43,109 bases of DNA from an uncultured Mollicutes bacterium (GCA_947174785.1 CAMWKG010000014.1:1-43109); one strand, 5' to 3'; numbered from the stretch's first letter, positions 8,690 to 17,976 are shown. Translations and numbers: made by a program. The notes: generated by a model from the sequence alone, not told the origin.

Positions 8690-11398
8690 TTACTCCGTTC
8701 TTAGAGCCACAACTGGATCCTTCTTTGCAGCAGATCTTGCTGGGATAACACCAGAGATTACCGTTAGGAGAATACTTACTAAAATCATAACTGCTGCTTG
8801 CCATAAAGGTAATGCTGCAATTGGTGTAACACCCGTAAGATTATCCACAATAATATTTAAAATTAAAGAAATAATATAGGTAACAATAATTCCAAATACA
8901 CCAGAGATTAGACCAATAATAAAGGTTTCAGCATTAAATAGATGTGTAACATCCTTCTTACGACCACCTAAGGAACGAATGACACCAATTTCCTTTACAC
9001 GTTCTACGACAGAAACATATGTGATGATTGCAATCATGAAGCAAGATACAACTAAGGATAAAGCTGTAAATGCAATCAAGGCCGTTGTAATGAGGTTAAT
9101 TAAACTATTGATCATATTTATCAATACCGCAATATTATCTGTGTATGTAATTTGTTCACGTTCTTCTGCTTTTAAGGTTACCATTTCTCCCTTACTATTT
9201 TTGAAGGTTAGAGTTTCATCCGAATTCCATGCATCTAAATGCTTAGTCACTCCATCCTTCAAATCAAAATTAATAGGATAGATAGAAATATCATTTGCAA
9301 TATCTGTACCACCTAATTGTCTTAAGGACAATGTTGTATACATAGCAGTCATAGAAGAACTGCTACCGCCTTCGCTTCCACCCATCATCATACTTAAAAG
9401 CTCAGACATAGCGTTTGCACTACCCACATAGCCTATAGCTGTTTTTGGTGTTTGCTCTCCACTAGGAGTATAATTGTAGGCATAGGTTATTGCCTTATTA
9501 TCAAATTGTCCATTTTCTTTAGTATACATTCCATAATAGGCTAAATCATTATCTATTAAATATTTTACAACCTCTGATTTCAATCCATCTTGAATAAACT
9601 TCTTAGCAAATGCTTCCGTATAGAAAAAGCCACTTGTCATACAGCCATAGGAAATGGAAGCCTTAGGCTTTAAAATCGCCTTAACCACAAGCTCTTGTCC
9701 TACTGCTTTATCCATTTCATGGTGATATTTAAATGGTCCTGAAAATGGAGTTTCAGCTTGCTTTTCATAAATCATATCATTAGGATAATAATAGAATTTC
9801 TTCCCAATCAATTCACTAAAGTCAAAACGATTCTTATCTATTTCTGGATTATAGCTTGGGTCATTTAAATGACGGAAGGTAGTATTGATAAATTGATCTT
9901 GCGTATAATATCCAAGCTGAGCCAACAATAAATCTGTTAATTCTTGATCACTATTGACAACAATCATAATTTCATTTTCTTTTGTTGCAATCTCATCACC
10001 ATATAAGAAATTATACTGACTTAAAATATAATCCTTATCATTAGGAGCCTGCTGGAAAACATTAGTAAGACCTGTAACATAGCTTGCATATCTTGAAAAC
10101 TCTGTTTCCCCTAATACTGAGGTATAAATGTTTTTGATTGCAGAAAGGCTAGTATTCTTCTTTTCTTCAGGCTTGTTGTAATGTACCTGATAATCTGTAT
10201 AGATGTTGTTTGTAACATCAATTCCATATTCTAAGCTAATTGCTGCAGCATAGCCTTCATCAATGCTATAAACATAGTCAATGTAATCTTGGGTAATATT
10301 ATTGCTAATTTGCATTTTCTCCATTGCTTGACCTTGAGTAATCAAACGTTTTATAACCTCATTGACATTGATTTTTCCATCAACAATATCTAAAGAGTTG
10401 ATTTTATCCATAGGGCTCATGCTTGTCATCATAGCGGATAGGTCATAAGCACTTTCTGATATTTGTACAGGATTTCCAGATAACATATCATCCTGCATAG
10501 AGGTAATATATCCTTGAACTCCACTAGAAACTGCTAACACACTAGATACGCCAATAATACCGATAGATCCAGCTACACAAATCAAAGCAGTTCTTGCCTT
10601 CTTTGTAAATAGATTTCTTAAGGAAAGCTTAAAAGCAGTCCAGAATGACATCTTAGCCTTTTCTTTCTTTTGAACTGAGTTTTCCTCTTCTATTTCAGTT
10701 TCTTTTTTCTCTTCTTCAAGAGTGTATGGATTAGAATCTGTTACAAGCTCTCCATCCAATAAACGTACTATACGTGTAGAATATTGCTTAGCTAAATCTG
10801 GATTATGGGTAACCATAATAACAAGCTTTTCTTGAGAAATCTCTTTGATAAGCTCCATAATCTGAATAGATGTTTGAGTATCTAGAGCTCCTGTAGGTTC
10901 ATCTGCAAGTAAGATTTCAGGTTCATTGACTAAAGCTCTTGCGATAGCAACTCTTTGACACTGCCCACCAGATAATTGATTAGGATGCTTGTTGTACTGT
11001 CCTTCTAGTCCAACACGATCTATGGCCTTCTTTGCACGCTCAATACGTTCTTCCTTTGTTAAACCTGCAATTGTAAGTGCTAGCTCTACATTTCCTAAAA
11101 TAGTTTGATGGGGAATCAAATTGTAGCTTTGGAAAATAAAACCTATTCTATGATTTCTATAGATATCCCAATCTCGATCTTTAAAATCCTTTGTACTTTT
11201 TCCATTGATGAAAAGATCACCTGAGGTATATTTATCTAGACCACCAATAATATTTAGCATAGTAGTCTTACCACAACCAGATGGTCCTAAAATAGAAACA
11301 AATTCATTTTCTCGGAAGGCTAAATTAATTCCTTTAAGTGCATGAACATAGGTGTCTGCAACCTTATAATCCTTTATAATATTTTCTAATCTTAACAT
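8690..11398 (-). CDS. ABC transporter, fused ATPase and MacB/FtsX-type permease
   Basis: The 902-residue protein joins an N-terminal ATPase to a permease. The ATPase has Walker A GPSGCGKTT (38-46), signature LSGGQ (142-146) and Walker B ILLADE (162-167) with PTGALD. A charged linker leads to one transmembrane helix (about 265-290). A large extracytoplasmic domain follows (about 300-740, with methionine-, serine- and glycine-rich stretches), then three C-terminal helices typical of FtsX permeases. MacB-type systems do mechanotransmission or peptide/drug efflux and act as dimers. It has no separate permease partner nearby and is followed by a winged-helix regulator. Substrate unknown. Confidence 0.9.
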   Translation of the reverse strand: MLRLENIIKDYKVADTYVHALKGINLAFRENEFVSILGPSGCGKTTMLNIIGGLDKYTSGDLFINGKSTKDFKDRDWDIYRNHRIGFIFQSYNLIPHQTILGNVELALTIAGLTKEERIERAKKAIDRVGLEGQYNKHPNQLSGGQCQRVAIARALVNEPEILLADEPTGALDTQTSIQIMELIKEISQEKLVIMVTHNPDLAKQYSTRIVRLLDGELVTDSNPYTLEEEKKETEIEEENSVQKKEKAKMSFWTAFKLSLRNLFTKKARTALICVAGSIGIIGVSSVLAVSSGVQGYITSMQDDMLSGNPVQISESAYDLSAMMTSMSPMDKINSLDIVDGKINVNEVIKRLITQGQAMEKMQISNNITQDYIDYVYSIDEGYAAAISLEYGIDVTNNIYTDYQVHYNKPEEKKNTSLSAIKNIYTSVLGETEFSRYASYVTGLTNVFQQAPNDKDYILSQYNFLYGDEIATKENEIMIVVNSDQELTDLLLAQLGYYTQDQFINTTFRHLNDPSYNPEIDKNRFDFSELIGKKFYYYPNDMIYEKQAETPFSGPFKYHHEMDKAVGQELVVKAILKPKASISYGCMTSGFFYTEAFAKKFIQDGLKSEVVKYLIDNDLAYYGMYTKENGQFDNKAITYAYNYTPSGEQTPKTAIGYVGSANAMSELLSMMMGGSEGGSSSSMTAMYTTLSLRQLGGTDIANDISIYPINFDLKDGVTKHLDAWNSDETLTFKNSKGEMVTLKAEEREQITYTDNIAVLINMINSLINLITTALIAFTALSLVVSCFMIAIITYVSVVERVKEIGVIRSLGGRKKDVTHLFNAETFIIGLISGVFGIIVTYIISLILNIIVDNLTGVTPIAALPLWQAAVMILVSILLTVISGVIPARSAAKKDPVVALRTE

Positions 11399-11473
11399 AC
11401 AATCACTCTTTCTTTGGTTGATTTTTTTCTACCACTTTATTATACTATACATTCGTCTTTCTAAAAAGAAAAA

Positions 11474-11504
11474 AGCACTAGTGAAAAACGTTTTCATTAG
11501 TGCT
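11474..11504 (-). terminator. Intrinsic terminator overlapping a stop codon
   Basis: On the minus strand AGCACTA...TAGTGCT is extended by TGAAAA/TTTTCA around a central CG and followed by TTTTTTC. The upstream arm contains the TAG stop of the 207-residue membrane protein gene. Confidence 0.8.
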
Positions 11505-12126
11505 AGATGAAATGCCCAAAAAATTTTGCTATTAAAGGGACAAATAAAGAACCAAAAACTACATATAATGCCACATAAAGCACCTCATTGGGATGGGGAA
11601 TATAAGAGTGACATATCATTAATATGCTAATACCTATCATCCCTACACAAGAGGTTATACCGATGCATCGCCAAGTGAAAAAGTTAATATTATAATCCCA
11701 AACAATACTTTCTGTATATTTGTCTCTGGTTAATGTTAAATAGTACTCTATCAATAAATTATAAAGCTCCTTCTTCTTTGCCTTTTCTGGATGCTTACGC
11801 ATAGAGGAGGGTGAAAAATAAATCCCATTTAAAGAAACCTTAACTACATCTAAATTTGTTTCTCTTCCCTCAATATAATCCAAAAGTACAAATAAATTTT
11901 CTAATTTTTCATTACTTCTGTCTAATTGAGATATTTTCTTTGAAAACAGTTCTCTTCTTTTTTGATTAATTAGAAAATAGGATATATACATCCATCCGAT
12001 TAAAGTAATAACAAACACAATTAGGATAGCCGTAGATAGTTCTGGAGAAGGGATAATGATGTCTACGATTAGCATTACTAAAGTAGCAACTGATAAAACG
12101 ATAGCCAAAATAATTGCTGTTAACAT
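11503..12126 (-). CDS. Uncharacterised membrane protein, four predicted TM segments
   Basis: This 207-residue protein has two N-terminal transmembrane helices (about 3-25 and 33-55), a charged cytoplasmic domain of about 85 residues (RRELFSKKISQLDRSNEKLE onwards) and two C-terminal helices. I recognise no family. The frame is open to 12189, but the ATG at 12126 follows GAAGGATGTGAG at good spacing and starts directly with the first helix. It stands alone between a terminator and the tRNA-Arg terminator. Confidence 0.68.
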   Translation of the reverse strand: MLTAIILAIVLSVATLVMLIVDIIIPSPELSTAILIVFVITLIGWMYISYFLINQKRRELFSKKISQLDRSNEKLENLFVLLDYIEGRETNLDVVKVSLNGIYFSPSSMRKHPEKAKKKELYNLLIEYYLTLTRDKYTESIVWDYNINFFTWRCIGITSCVGMIGISILMICHSYIPHPNEVLYVALYVVFGSLFVPLIAKFFGHFI

Positions 12127-12205
12127 ACACTCACATCCTTCACACAAAACAACTATCTCTATTTTATTATTTTTTATATCATCTTTCAATAGAAAAAAAA
12201 TAAAA

Positions 12206-12219
12206 ACGCCTAAAGGCGT
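12206..12219 (-). terminator. Intrinsic terminator behind tRNA-Arg
   Basis: ACGCC and GGCGT form a 5 bp stem with a 4-base loop. On the minus strand it is followed by TTTTTATTTTTTTT, directly after the tRNA 3' end. Confidence 0.75.
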
Positions 12220-12230
12220 AAAAATTTTTC

Positions 12231-12307
12231 TGGCGTCCCTAAATGGATTCGAACCATCGACTGATCACTTCGGAGGCGATTCCTCTATCCAACTGAGGTA
12301 TAGGGAC
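12231..12307 (-). tRNA. tRNA-Arg (anticodon CCG)
   Basis: On the minus strand the 7 bp acceptor stem GTCCCTA/TAGGGAC, the D-arm CCTC/GAGG, the anticodon loop CTCCGAA (anticodon CCG), the T-arm GATGG-TTCGAAT-CCATT and an encoded GCCA end are all present, 77 nt in total. It reads the rare arginine codon CGG. Its first 23 bases overlap the end of the GNAT gene on the same strand. Confidence 0.95.
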
Positions 12308-12581
12308 ATTCATATAAAACATCTTGATTTAAAGGATGCTTCTCAAACCAGTGCTTTGCATAAGAGCATTGAGGAATTGCTTTATATCCATTTGAACGTA
12401 TCACCTCATAGACCTGTTCCATAAGTCGTTCTGCTATTTTCATACCTCTTAATTCCTCACTCACATAAGTATGGTCTATAAGAACTACACCTTCTTCAAC
12501 TTGGGGAAAAGTAATAAATGCAATTTCCTCATTATTCTCATTCAAAATATAGACTTTATTTTTCTCCTTAATAATATTCAT
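12285..12581 (-). CDS. Small GNAT family N-acetyltransferase (YjdJ-like)
   Basis: A 98-residue single-domain acetyltransferase. LIDHTYVSEELRGMKIAERL is the family core: the beta strand, then the R-G-x-x-I/A acetyl-CoA pyrophosphate loop and its helix. The end (QCSYAKHWFEKHP) matches the short YjdJ/DUF-type GNAT proteins. The ATG at 12581 is 8 bases after AAGGA and is preferred over 12587. The last seven sense codons and the TAG stop lie inside the tRNA-Arg gene. The stop is supplied by the tRNA D-arm (GGATAG). Substrate unknown. Confidence 0.85.
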   Translation of the reverse strand: MNIIKEKNKVYILNENNEEIAFITFPQVEEGVVLIDHTYVSEELRGMKIAERLMEQVYEVIRSNGYKAIPQCSYAKHWFEKHPLNQDVLYECPYTSVG

Positions 12582-12707
12582 AATCATCTTCCTTATATTT
12601 TAATTTATGACACTAAATATAGTTTATGATAAAATCCCATTTTTAAAAGATATTTATTTTTATCATATACCAAATATAAGAATTCATTATAAGTTAAAAT
12701 AAATCTA

Positions 12708-12742
12708 AGAAAAAGAGAGGATATATGACCTACCCTCTTCTA
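12708..12742 (-). terminator. Possible terminator behind tRNA-Lys
   Basis: On the minus strand GAAGAGG, a loop of about 13 bases, and CCTCTC are followed by TTTTTCTT. The stem is imperfect and the loop large, so this is a moderate call. Confidence 0.5.
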
Positions 12743-12756
12743 AAATCAAATATAAA

Positions 12757-12832
12757 TGGTGGACCCTTGGAGACTCGAACTCCAGACCCACTGATTAAGA
12801 GTCAGTTGCTCTACCAACTGAGCTAAGGGTCC
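12757..12832 (-). tRNA. tRNA-Lys (anticodon CTT)
   Basis: The minus-strand acceptor stem GGACCCT/AGGGTCC, D-arm GCTC/GAGC, anticodon loop CTCTTAA (anticodon CTT, codon AAG), T-arm CTGGA-GTTCGAG-TCTCC and encoded ACCA are present, 76 nt in total. Confidence 0.95.
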
Positions 12833-12935
12833 ATTTTTAACTTGCATTGATTATTATAGCAAAATATAAAATAATGTCAAGAAATATTTGTTATTTTTTG
12901 AAAAAATTAACTTCTTTTTTATGGGATGCTTATGC

Positions 12936-12941
12936 TATAAT
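12936..12941 (+). promoter_or_regulatory. Extended -10 promoter of the radical SAM gene
   Basis: TGCTATAAT gives an extended -10 (TG-n-TATAAT) 20 bases before the start codon. No good -35 is visible. AGAGGAGGG follows as a strong ribosome site. Confidence 0.6.
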
Positions 12942-12961
12942 GTAGGAAGAGGAGGGATAGG

Positions 12962-13837
12962 ATGCATTATACTACTGCCAAAAGCATTTTAAGTGCAAAT
13001 AATGGCTTGAATATTTATAGAGGCTGTGAGCATGGATGTATCTATTGTGATTCTAGAAGCAAGTGCTATAATATGAATCATGAGTTTGAAGATATTGAAG
13101 TCAAAGAAAATGCCCTAGAGCTATTAGAAGCTGAGCTTAGCAAGAAAAGAAAAAAGGCAATCATCTCTACTGGTTCGATGTCTGATCCTTATATTCCTTT
13201 AGAAAAAGAATTAGGAATCACTAGAAAAATGCTTGAAATCATTTACAAATATGGATACGGACTACACCTGCAAACGAAATCGAATTTAATTCTTAGAGAC
13301 TTAGATTTGTTAAAGAAAATTAATAAGCAAACAGTAGCTAGAATTTCTATAACACTAACTACATATGATGAAAACTTATGCAAGATTGTTGAACCAAATG
13401 TTTGCACAACTAAAGAACGCTTTGAGGTATTAAAAAAATTAAATGAAGCAGGAATAGAAACCTATGTATGGCTATCTCCTATTCTTCCATATATTAATGA
13501 TACATTAGATAATTTAAGAGGAATACTCAACATGTGTAAGGAAGCTCATGTCAAAGGTATTATCTGCTTTGGCTTTGGTTTGACTCTAAGAGAAGGAAAT
13601 AGAGAGTACTTCTATCAAAAGCTAGATGAGCATTTTCCAAAATTAAAAAAACAATATATGCATGAGTTTAAAAACAACTACATCTGCAATTCTAAGTACC
13701 ATAAATATTTATACGATTTCTTTTTGAAATTTTGTAAAGCAAACGATATTATGTGTGATAATGATTTGATATTTGAAAGACTACATACATTATACGAAGA
13801 GGAAGAATATCAGCAATTATCTCTTTTTGAAGAATAA
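12962..13837 (+). CDS. SPL-like radical SAM protein (SplB/Rv2578c family)
   Basis: The 291-residue protein has the radical SAM cluster motif CEHGCIYC (C22, C26, C29) near its N-terminus after NIYRGC, and the conserved STGSMSDPY and QTKSNL segments. These belong to the spore-photoproduct-lyase-like group annotated as SplB or DNA repair photolyase. Members bind a 4Fe-4S cluster and cleave S-adenosylmethionine; their substrates are mostly unknown. True SplB (about 340 residues) has a different C-terminal part, so this is a relative rather than spore photoproduct lyase itself. The C-terminus carries QLSLF (285-289), identical to bacterial sliding-clamp-binding pentapeptides. It is monocistronic with its own terminator. 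Confidence 0.85.
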   Translation: MHYTTAKSILSANNGLNIYRGCEHGCIYCDSRSKCYNMNHEFEDIEVKENALELLEAELSKKRKKAIISTGSMSDPYIPLEKELGITRKMLEIIYKYGYGLHLQTKSNLILRDLDLLKKINKQTVARISITLTTYDENLCKIVEPNVCTTKERFEVLKKLNEAGIETYVWLSPILPYINDTLDNLRGILNMCKEAHVKGIICFGFGLTLREGNREYFYQKLDEHFPKLKKQYMHEFKNNYICNSKYHKYLYDFFLKFCKANDIMCDNDLIFERLHTLYEEEEYQQLSLFEE

Positions 13838-13841
13838 GAAA

Positions 13842-13880
13842 AGAACTATGTGAAATGGATACATAGTTCTTTTTTTATTT
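13842..13880. terminator. Intrinsic terminator between converging genes
   Basis: AGAACTATGT (13842-13851) pairs with ACATAGTTCT (13861-13870) around a 9-base loop and is followed by TTTTTTATTT. It ends the radical SAM gene and may also act on the opposite ABC operon. Confidence 0.87.
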
Positions 13881-15787
13881 TACTCTAATTCAAAGGCTCC
13901 TGTATAAAGCTGATAATAGGTCCCTTTTTCCTTTAATAAATCGTTATGACTACCACGTTCAATAATTCTGCCATGGTCCAAAACCATAATACAATCTGAA
14001 TTCCTAACTGTAGATAATCTATGAGCTATGACAAAAACAGTTCTTCCTTCCATAAGCTGGTCAGTTCCCTTTTGAACAAGGCTTTCTGTTCTTGTATCAA
14101 TAGATGAGGTTGCCTCATCTAAAATCATAACAGGTGCATCTGCAACTGCAGCTCGTGCTATACTTAAAAGCTGACGCTGTCCTTGACTAAGATTTGCTCC
14201 ATCCCCTGTAAGCATTGTATTAAAGCCTTCAGGCAAACGTGTGATAAAATCATATGCATTGGCTATTTTTGCAGCCTCGTATACTTCTTCATCTGTCGCA
14301 TCTAATCTTCCATAACGAATATTTTCCATTACGGTACCTGTAAAGAGGTTTGTATCCTGTAAAACGATACCTAAGCTTCTTCTTAAATCATCCTTTTTAA
14401 TATGGGTTATATCAATACCATCATATAAAATCTTGCCCTCTTGAATTTCATAGAAACGATTAATCAAATTAGTAATCGTTGTTTTTCCAGCTCCTGTAGC
14501 GCCTACAAAGGCTATCTTTTGGCCTGGATTAGCAAATATATTGACATCATGTAAAACAATCTTCTCTGGATAATATCCAAAATCTACATCCTCTAGCTTA
14601 ATATCTCCTGTTAAAGGAATAAGTGTTTCACTTCCATCTTCCTGTGGTACTTTCCAAGCCCAAGAGTTACTACGAGATGTTGTTTCTATGAGCTTACCAT
14701 CAGTTAACTCTGTATTCACTAAAGTGATATAACCTTCATCTGTTTCAGGTTCTTCTGCTAATAAATCCAAAATTCTTTGTGTACCTGCCATAGCCATAGC
14801 TATCATAGAAACCTGTTGTGAGATGTTTGATACACTTTGACTAAACTGTTTAGACATTGGTAGGAAGGCAATAATGATAGACATGCTCATCATACCAATT
14901 CCTGTGATGGATACATTAGGAACAGATGTAATATAAAATACTACCCCGATAATAGAGATTAAGGAATATTGAATATTTCCTATATTTCCTAAAATAGGCA
15001 TTAAAATATTAGAAAAATGGTTTGCTGTTTTAGTGTCATTGAAAAGCTGATTGTTGATTTTATCAAATTCCTCTTTGCAGGCTTCTTCATGAGAGAAAAC
15101 CTTAACTACCTTAGCACCATGCATCATCTCTTCTATGTAGCCTTCACATTTACCAGTACTGATTTGCATCTGCATAAAGTATTTTGCTGAATTACCACCA
15201 ATTCTTCTAGTTACAAGTAACATAGCTATTGCACCTATGATGACAATTAAGAATAACCAAACGCTATAGGTAAGCATAATTGCTATAGCAAAAATAATAC
15301 TTAAGCCTGTTGAAATACATTGTGGTAAGGATTGACATACAAATTGCCTTAGAGAATCAACGTCATTTGTGTAATGACTCATAATATCTCCATGAAGATG
15401 TCGATCAAAGTATTTGATTGGTAAAGACTCCATCTTATTAAACATTTCTTGACGAATTTTATTTAAGAAGCCTTGACCAATTACAGCCATTATTTGATTA
15501 TATACAATAGAGGAAACAATTCCTACACCATATAAGCTTACCATTACAATTAAGATTTGAAATAGTTTTGGCTGAATTTCTTTAAATAGCTCTAAAGATC
15601 CTTGCTGTTCATCTAAGGCTGTTTCTACAACAGAGATAATCTGCTGTAAGAATACACTGGCAGCAATATTACTGATTGCAGAAATAATCAAGCATATTAA
15701 TACAATAAAGCAAGGAAATTTATAGGAGGAAACTAAACGCTTTACAATAGGAACTAAAGTTTTCAAGCTGATTCTTCTTTTTTTCAT
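13880..15787 (-). CDS. Heterodimeric ABC exporter subunit with the consensus Walker B glutamate
   Basis: The 635-residue half-transporter has a six-helix exporter domain (about 1-330). A linker insertion of about 50 residues (about 345-395) follows, then an ATPase with Walker A GATGAGKTT, signature LSQGQ and Walker B MILDE with ATSSID. The glutamate after Walker B is intact, while the signature deviates from LSGGQ at the third position. This is the pattern of the TM288/BmrD/LmrD side of heterodimeric exporters. It begins one base after the partner gene ends. It is probably a drug or peptide exporter; substrate unknown. Confidence 0.92.
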   Translation of the reverse strand: MKKRRISLKTLVPIVKRLVSSYKFPCFIVLICLIISAISNIAASVFLQQIISVVETALDEQQGSLELFKEIQPKLFQILIVMVSLYGVGIVSSIVYNQIMAVIGQGFLNKIRQEMFNKMESLPIKYFDRHLHGDIMSHYTNDVDSLRQFVCQSLPQCISTGLSIIFAIAIMLTYSVWLFLIVIIGAIAMLLVTRRIGGNSAKYFMQMQISTGKCEGYIEEMMHGAKVVKVFSHEEACKEEFDKINNQLFNDTKTANHFSNILMPILGNIGNIQYSLISIIGVVFYITSVPNVSITGIGMMSMSIIIAFLPMSKQFSQSVSNISQQVSMIAMAMAGTQRILDLLAEEPETDEGYITLVNTELTDGKLIETTSRSNSWAWKVPQEDGSETLIPLTGDIKLEDVDFGYYPEKIVLHDVNIFANPGQKIAFVGATGAGKTTITNLINRFYEIQEGKILYDGIDITHIKKDDLRRSLGIVLQDTNLFTGTVMENIRYGRLDATDEEVYEAAKIANAYDFITRLPEGFNTMLTGDGANLSQGQRQLLSIARAAVADAPVMILDEATSSIDTRTESLVQKGTDQLMEGRTVFVIAHRLSTVRNSDCIMVLDHGRIIERGSHNDLLKEKGTYYQLYTGAFELE

Positions 15788-15788
15788 A

Positions 15789-17528
15789 TTATTCCTCCTC
15801 CTTTTTATTTTGTAAATTATATACTTCCTGATAGATGGTATTGCTTGCTAAAAGCTCATCATGTGTTCCAACAGCATGAATTCTTCCACCATCTAAAACG
15901 ATGATTTTATCTGCATCTTCAATAGAGGATACTCTTTGAGCAATAATAATCTTAGTTGTATTAGGAATACTTTCTTTAAAGGATTTACGGATAATAGCAT
16001 CTGTCTTGGTATCAACCGCACTTGTAGAATCATCAAGGATAAGTACCTTAGGCTTCTTTAGTAGTGCTCTAGCAATACAAAGTCTTTGCTTCTGTCCACC
16101 AGAAACATTAGTTCCTCCCTGCTCAATGTATGTATCATACTTTTCAGGAAATTGCTCAATAAATTCATCAGCACATGCTAAACGGCAAGCTTCCTTCGCT
16201 TCTTCTAAGGTAGCATTCTCATTTCCCCATCTCAAGTTTTCTAAAATCGTACCTGAAAAAAGGACATTCTTTTGTAATACTACTGCAACATTATCTCTTA
16301 ATGCTTTCAAATCATATTCCTTTACATTTTTACCACCAACAATAACCTCACCAACAGTAGTATCATAAAGTCTAGAAAGTAAATTTACAAAGGTTGTCTT
16401 AGAAGACCCTGTTCCTCCTAAAATACCAATAGTCTCTCCTGATTTGATTCTAATATTAACATCAGCTAAAGCAAATTTTTCTGCATCTAAGGAATACTTA
16501 AAGGAAACATCCTTAAACTCTATAGAACCATCCTCTACTTCATAAATTGGATTCTCTGGATTTTGTATTGTGCTTTCCTCCTTAAGAACCTCAACTACAC
16601 GACGCATAGAAGAAATGGATAAGGAAATCATAACAAAAATCATTGAAAGCATCATTAGGCTCATTAGAATTTGTGTTCCATAAGTAATTACGGCAGAAAC
16701 ATTTTCTATTCCAAGTTCTGTACTGTTCGTAGTCACAATTAAATATGCACTAAAAAAGGAAACCACTGTTAAAGAAACATACATGAAAAACATCATTACA
16801 GGCTGGTTCCAAGCAACAATACGTTCTGCTTTCACAAAATCACGGCGAACCTCTTCTGCAGACTTCTTAAATTTATCCTTTTCATAGTCTTCTCTTACAT
16901 AGGTTTTAACTACTCGAATGCCCTTAATATTTTCTTCTACAGAAGCATTCAGCTTATCATATTTATGGAATACTCGATCAAATCTTGGCATTGCACATTT
17001 TACTATGATAAACAATATGATTCCCAATAGAGGAATGATTGAAAGATAAATCAATCCAATTTTAACAGACATAACAAAGGTCAAGACTATGGAAAAAATC
17101 ATCATTAGTGGTACTCTTACTGTAATACGTATAATCATACCATAGGCCATCTGAATATAAGAAACATCTGTAGTCATACGAGTGACTAAGGATGCGGAAG
17201 AGAATCTATCTATATTTTCAAAGGAAAAATCCTGTGATTTAAAGAACAAATCTCGTCTTAAATTTTTGGCAAAGCCTGCTGCTGCAATAGCACCAAACTT
17301 CCCTGATAATACTCCAAAGGTCAAAGAGAAAAATCCTAAAACTACGATAACTAAGCTTAAAATAATAATTAAGGTTGTATCGGGAGCATCCTCTTGAGCC
17401 CTACCTAATATATAAGACATCAGTAAAGGGATTAAGCATTCCATAACAACCTCTAATGCAACAAATAACGGTGTTAATATAGAAGCTTTTTTATATTCTC
17501 TTATACTTTTCATTAAAATCTTAATCAT
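15789..17528 (-). CDS. Heterodimeric ABC exporter subunit with a degenerate Walker B
   Basis: The 579-residue half-transporter has six N-terminal helices (about 1-310) and an ATPase with Walker A GGTGSSKTT, a canonical signature VSGGQ and Walker B LILDD with STSAVD. The catalytic glutamate is replaced by aspartate. That is the hallmark of the degenerate subunit (TM287/BmrC/LmrC side) that pairs with a partner of consensus Walker B. Its ATG overlaps the TGA stop of the MarR gene (ATGA), so translation is coupled. Expression should follow the MarR operator upstream. Confidence 0.92.
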   Translation of the reverse strand: MIKILMKSIREYKKASILTPLFVALEVVMECLIPLLMSYILGRAQEDAPDTTLIIILSLVIVVLGFFSLTFGVLSGKFGAIAAAGFAKNLRRDLFFKSQDFSFENIDRFSSASLVTRMTTDVSYIQMAYGMIIRITVRVPLMMIFSIVLTFVMSVKIGLIYLSIIPLLGIILFIIVKCAMPRFDRVFHKYDKLNASVEENIKGIRVVKTYVREDYEKDKFKKSAEEVRRDFVKAERIVAWNQPVMMFFMYVSLTVVSFFSAYLIVTTNSTELGIENVSAVITYGTQILMSLMMLSMIFVMISLSISSMRRVVEVLKEESTIQNPENPIYEVEDGSIEFKDVSFKYSLDAEKFALADVNIRIKSGETIGILGGTGSSKTTFVNLLSRLYDTTVGEVIVGGKNVKEYDLKALRDNVAVVLQKNVLFSGTILENLRWGNENATLEEAKEACRLACADEFIEQFPEKYDTYIEQGGTNVSGGQKQRLCIARALLKKPKVLILDDSTSAVDTKTDAIIRKSFKESIPNTTKIIIAQRVSSIEDADKIIVLDGGRIHAVGTHDELLASNTIYQEVYNLQNKKEEE

Positions 17529-17962
17529 TTCATTTCCTCCTTAACATTTTGTTTTAAACGCTTAATCAAGCTTAAAAAAAGTTCTACTTCCTCTTCTGTA
17601 AAGCCCTTCTTTAGCTTCTTTTCAAAATCTATTTTTTCACAAGTCATAGTTTCATAAAGCTCTTTTCCTTTTTCAGTAATATGAATACTTTTAATTCTAC
17701 TATCACTTTTCAAAATCTCACGCGTAATCAATTGGTTTTTTTCCATATTTGTTAGTACTATAGAGGCAGTAGATCTTGTAATTCCTAAGACCTCTTCTAT
17801 CCTTTTTTGAGTAATCAACTCATCTTTATGGTTCATAAGATAGACAATGATATACCCATTGCTGCCAGTTAGCTTATTTAATATTTCTGTTGTCTTCAGA
17901 TTTGCAAAATATCTTTGAATCATATTATTCAAATTTTTAATTTCCAATCCAATATCTGACAT
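17525..17962 (-). CDS. MarR family transcriptional regulator
   Basis: The 145-residue protein has the MarR winged helix-turn-helix in the middle: LITQKRIEEVLGITRSTASI, then VLTNMEKNQLITR, and a wing with SDSRIKSIHITEKG. Long N- and C-terminal helices provide dimerisation. The ATG at 17962 follows AAAGGAAG; the longer frame to 18019 has no ribosome site. It is the first gene of a three-gene operon with the heterodimeric ABC exporter. A perfect 12 bp inverted repeat over its promoter suggests autorepression relieved by a drug-like ligand. Its stop is TGA. Confidence 0.92.
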   Translation of the reverse strand: MSDIGLEIKNLNNMIQRYFANLKTTEILNKLTGSNGYIIVYLMNHKDELITQKRIEEVLGITRSTASIVLTNMEKNQLITREILKSDSRIKSIHITEKGKELYETMTCEKIDFEKKLKKGFTEEEVELFLSLIKRLKQNVKEEMK

Positions 17963-17976
17963 ATAGGTTCTTCCTT

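Noticed and set aside
8684-8804. Longer regulator start reaching into the ABC gene
   Set aside because: The added residues are only the ABC coding sequence in another frame; an ATG with GGAG sits directly after the ABC stop codon.
12056-12424. Plus-strand frame across tRNA-Arg and the GNAT gene
   Set aside because: It is antisense to a clear tRNA, has no ribosome site, and its codons are explained by the genes on the other strand.
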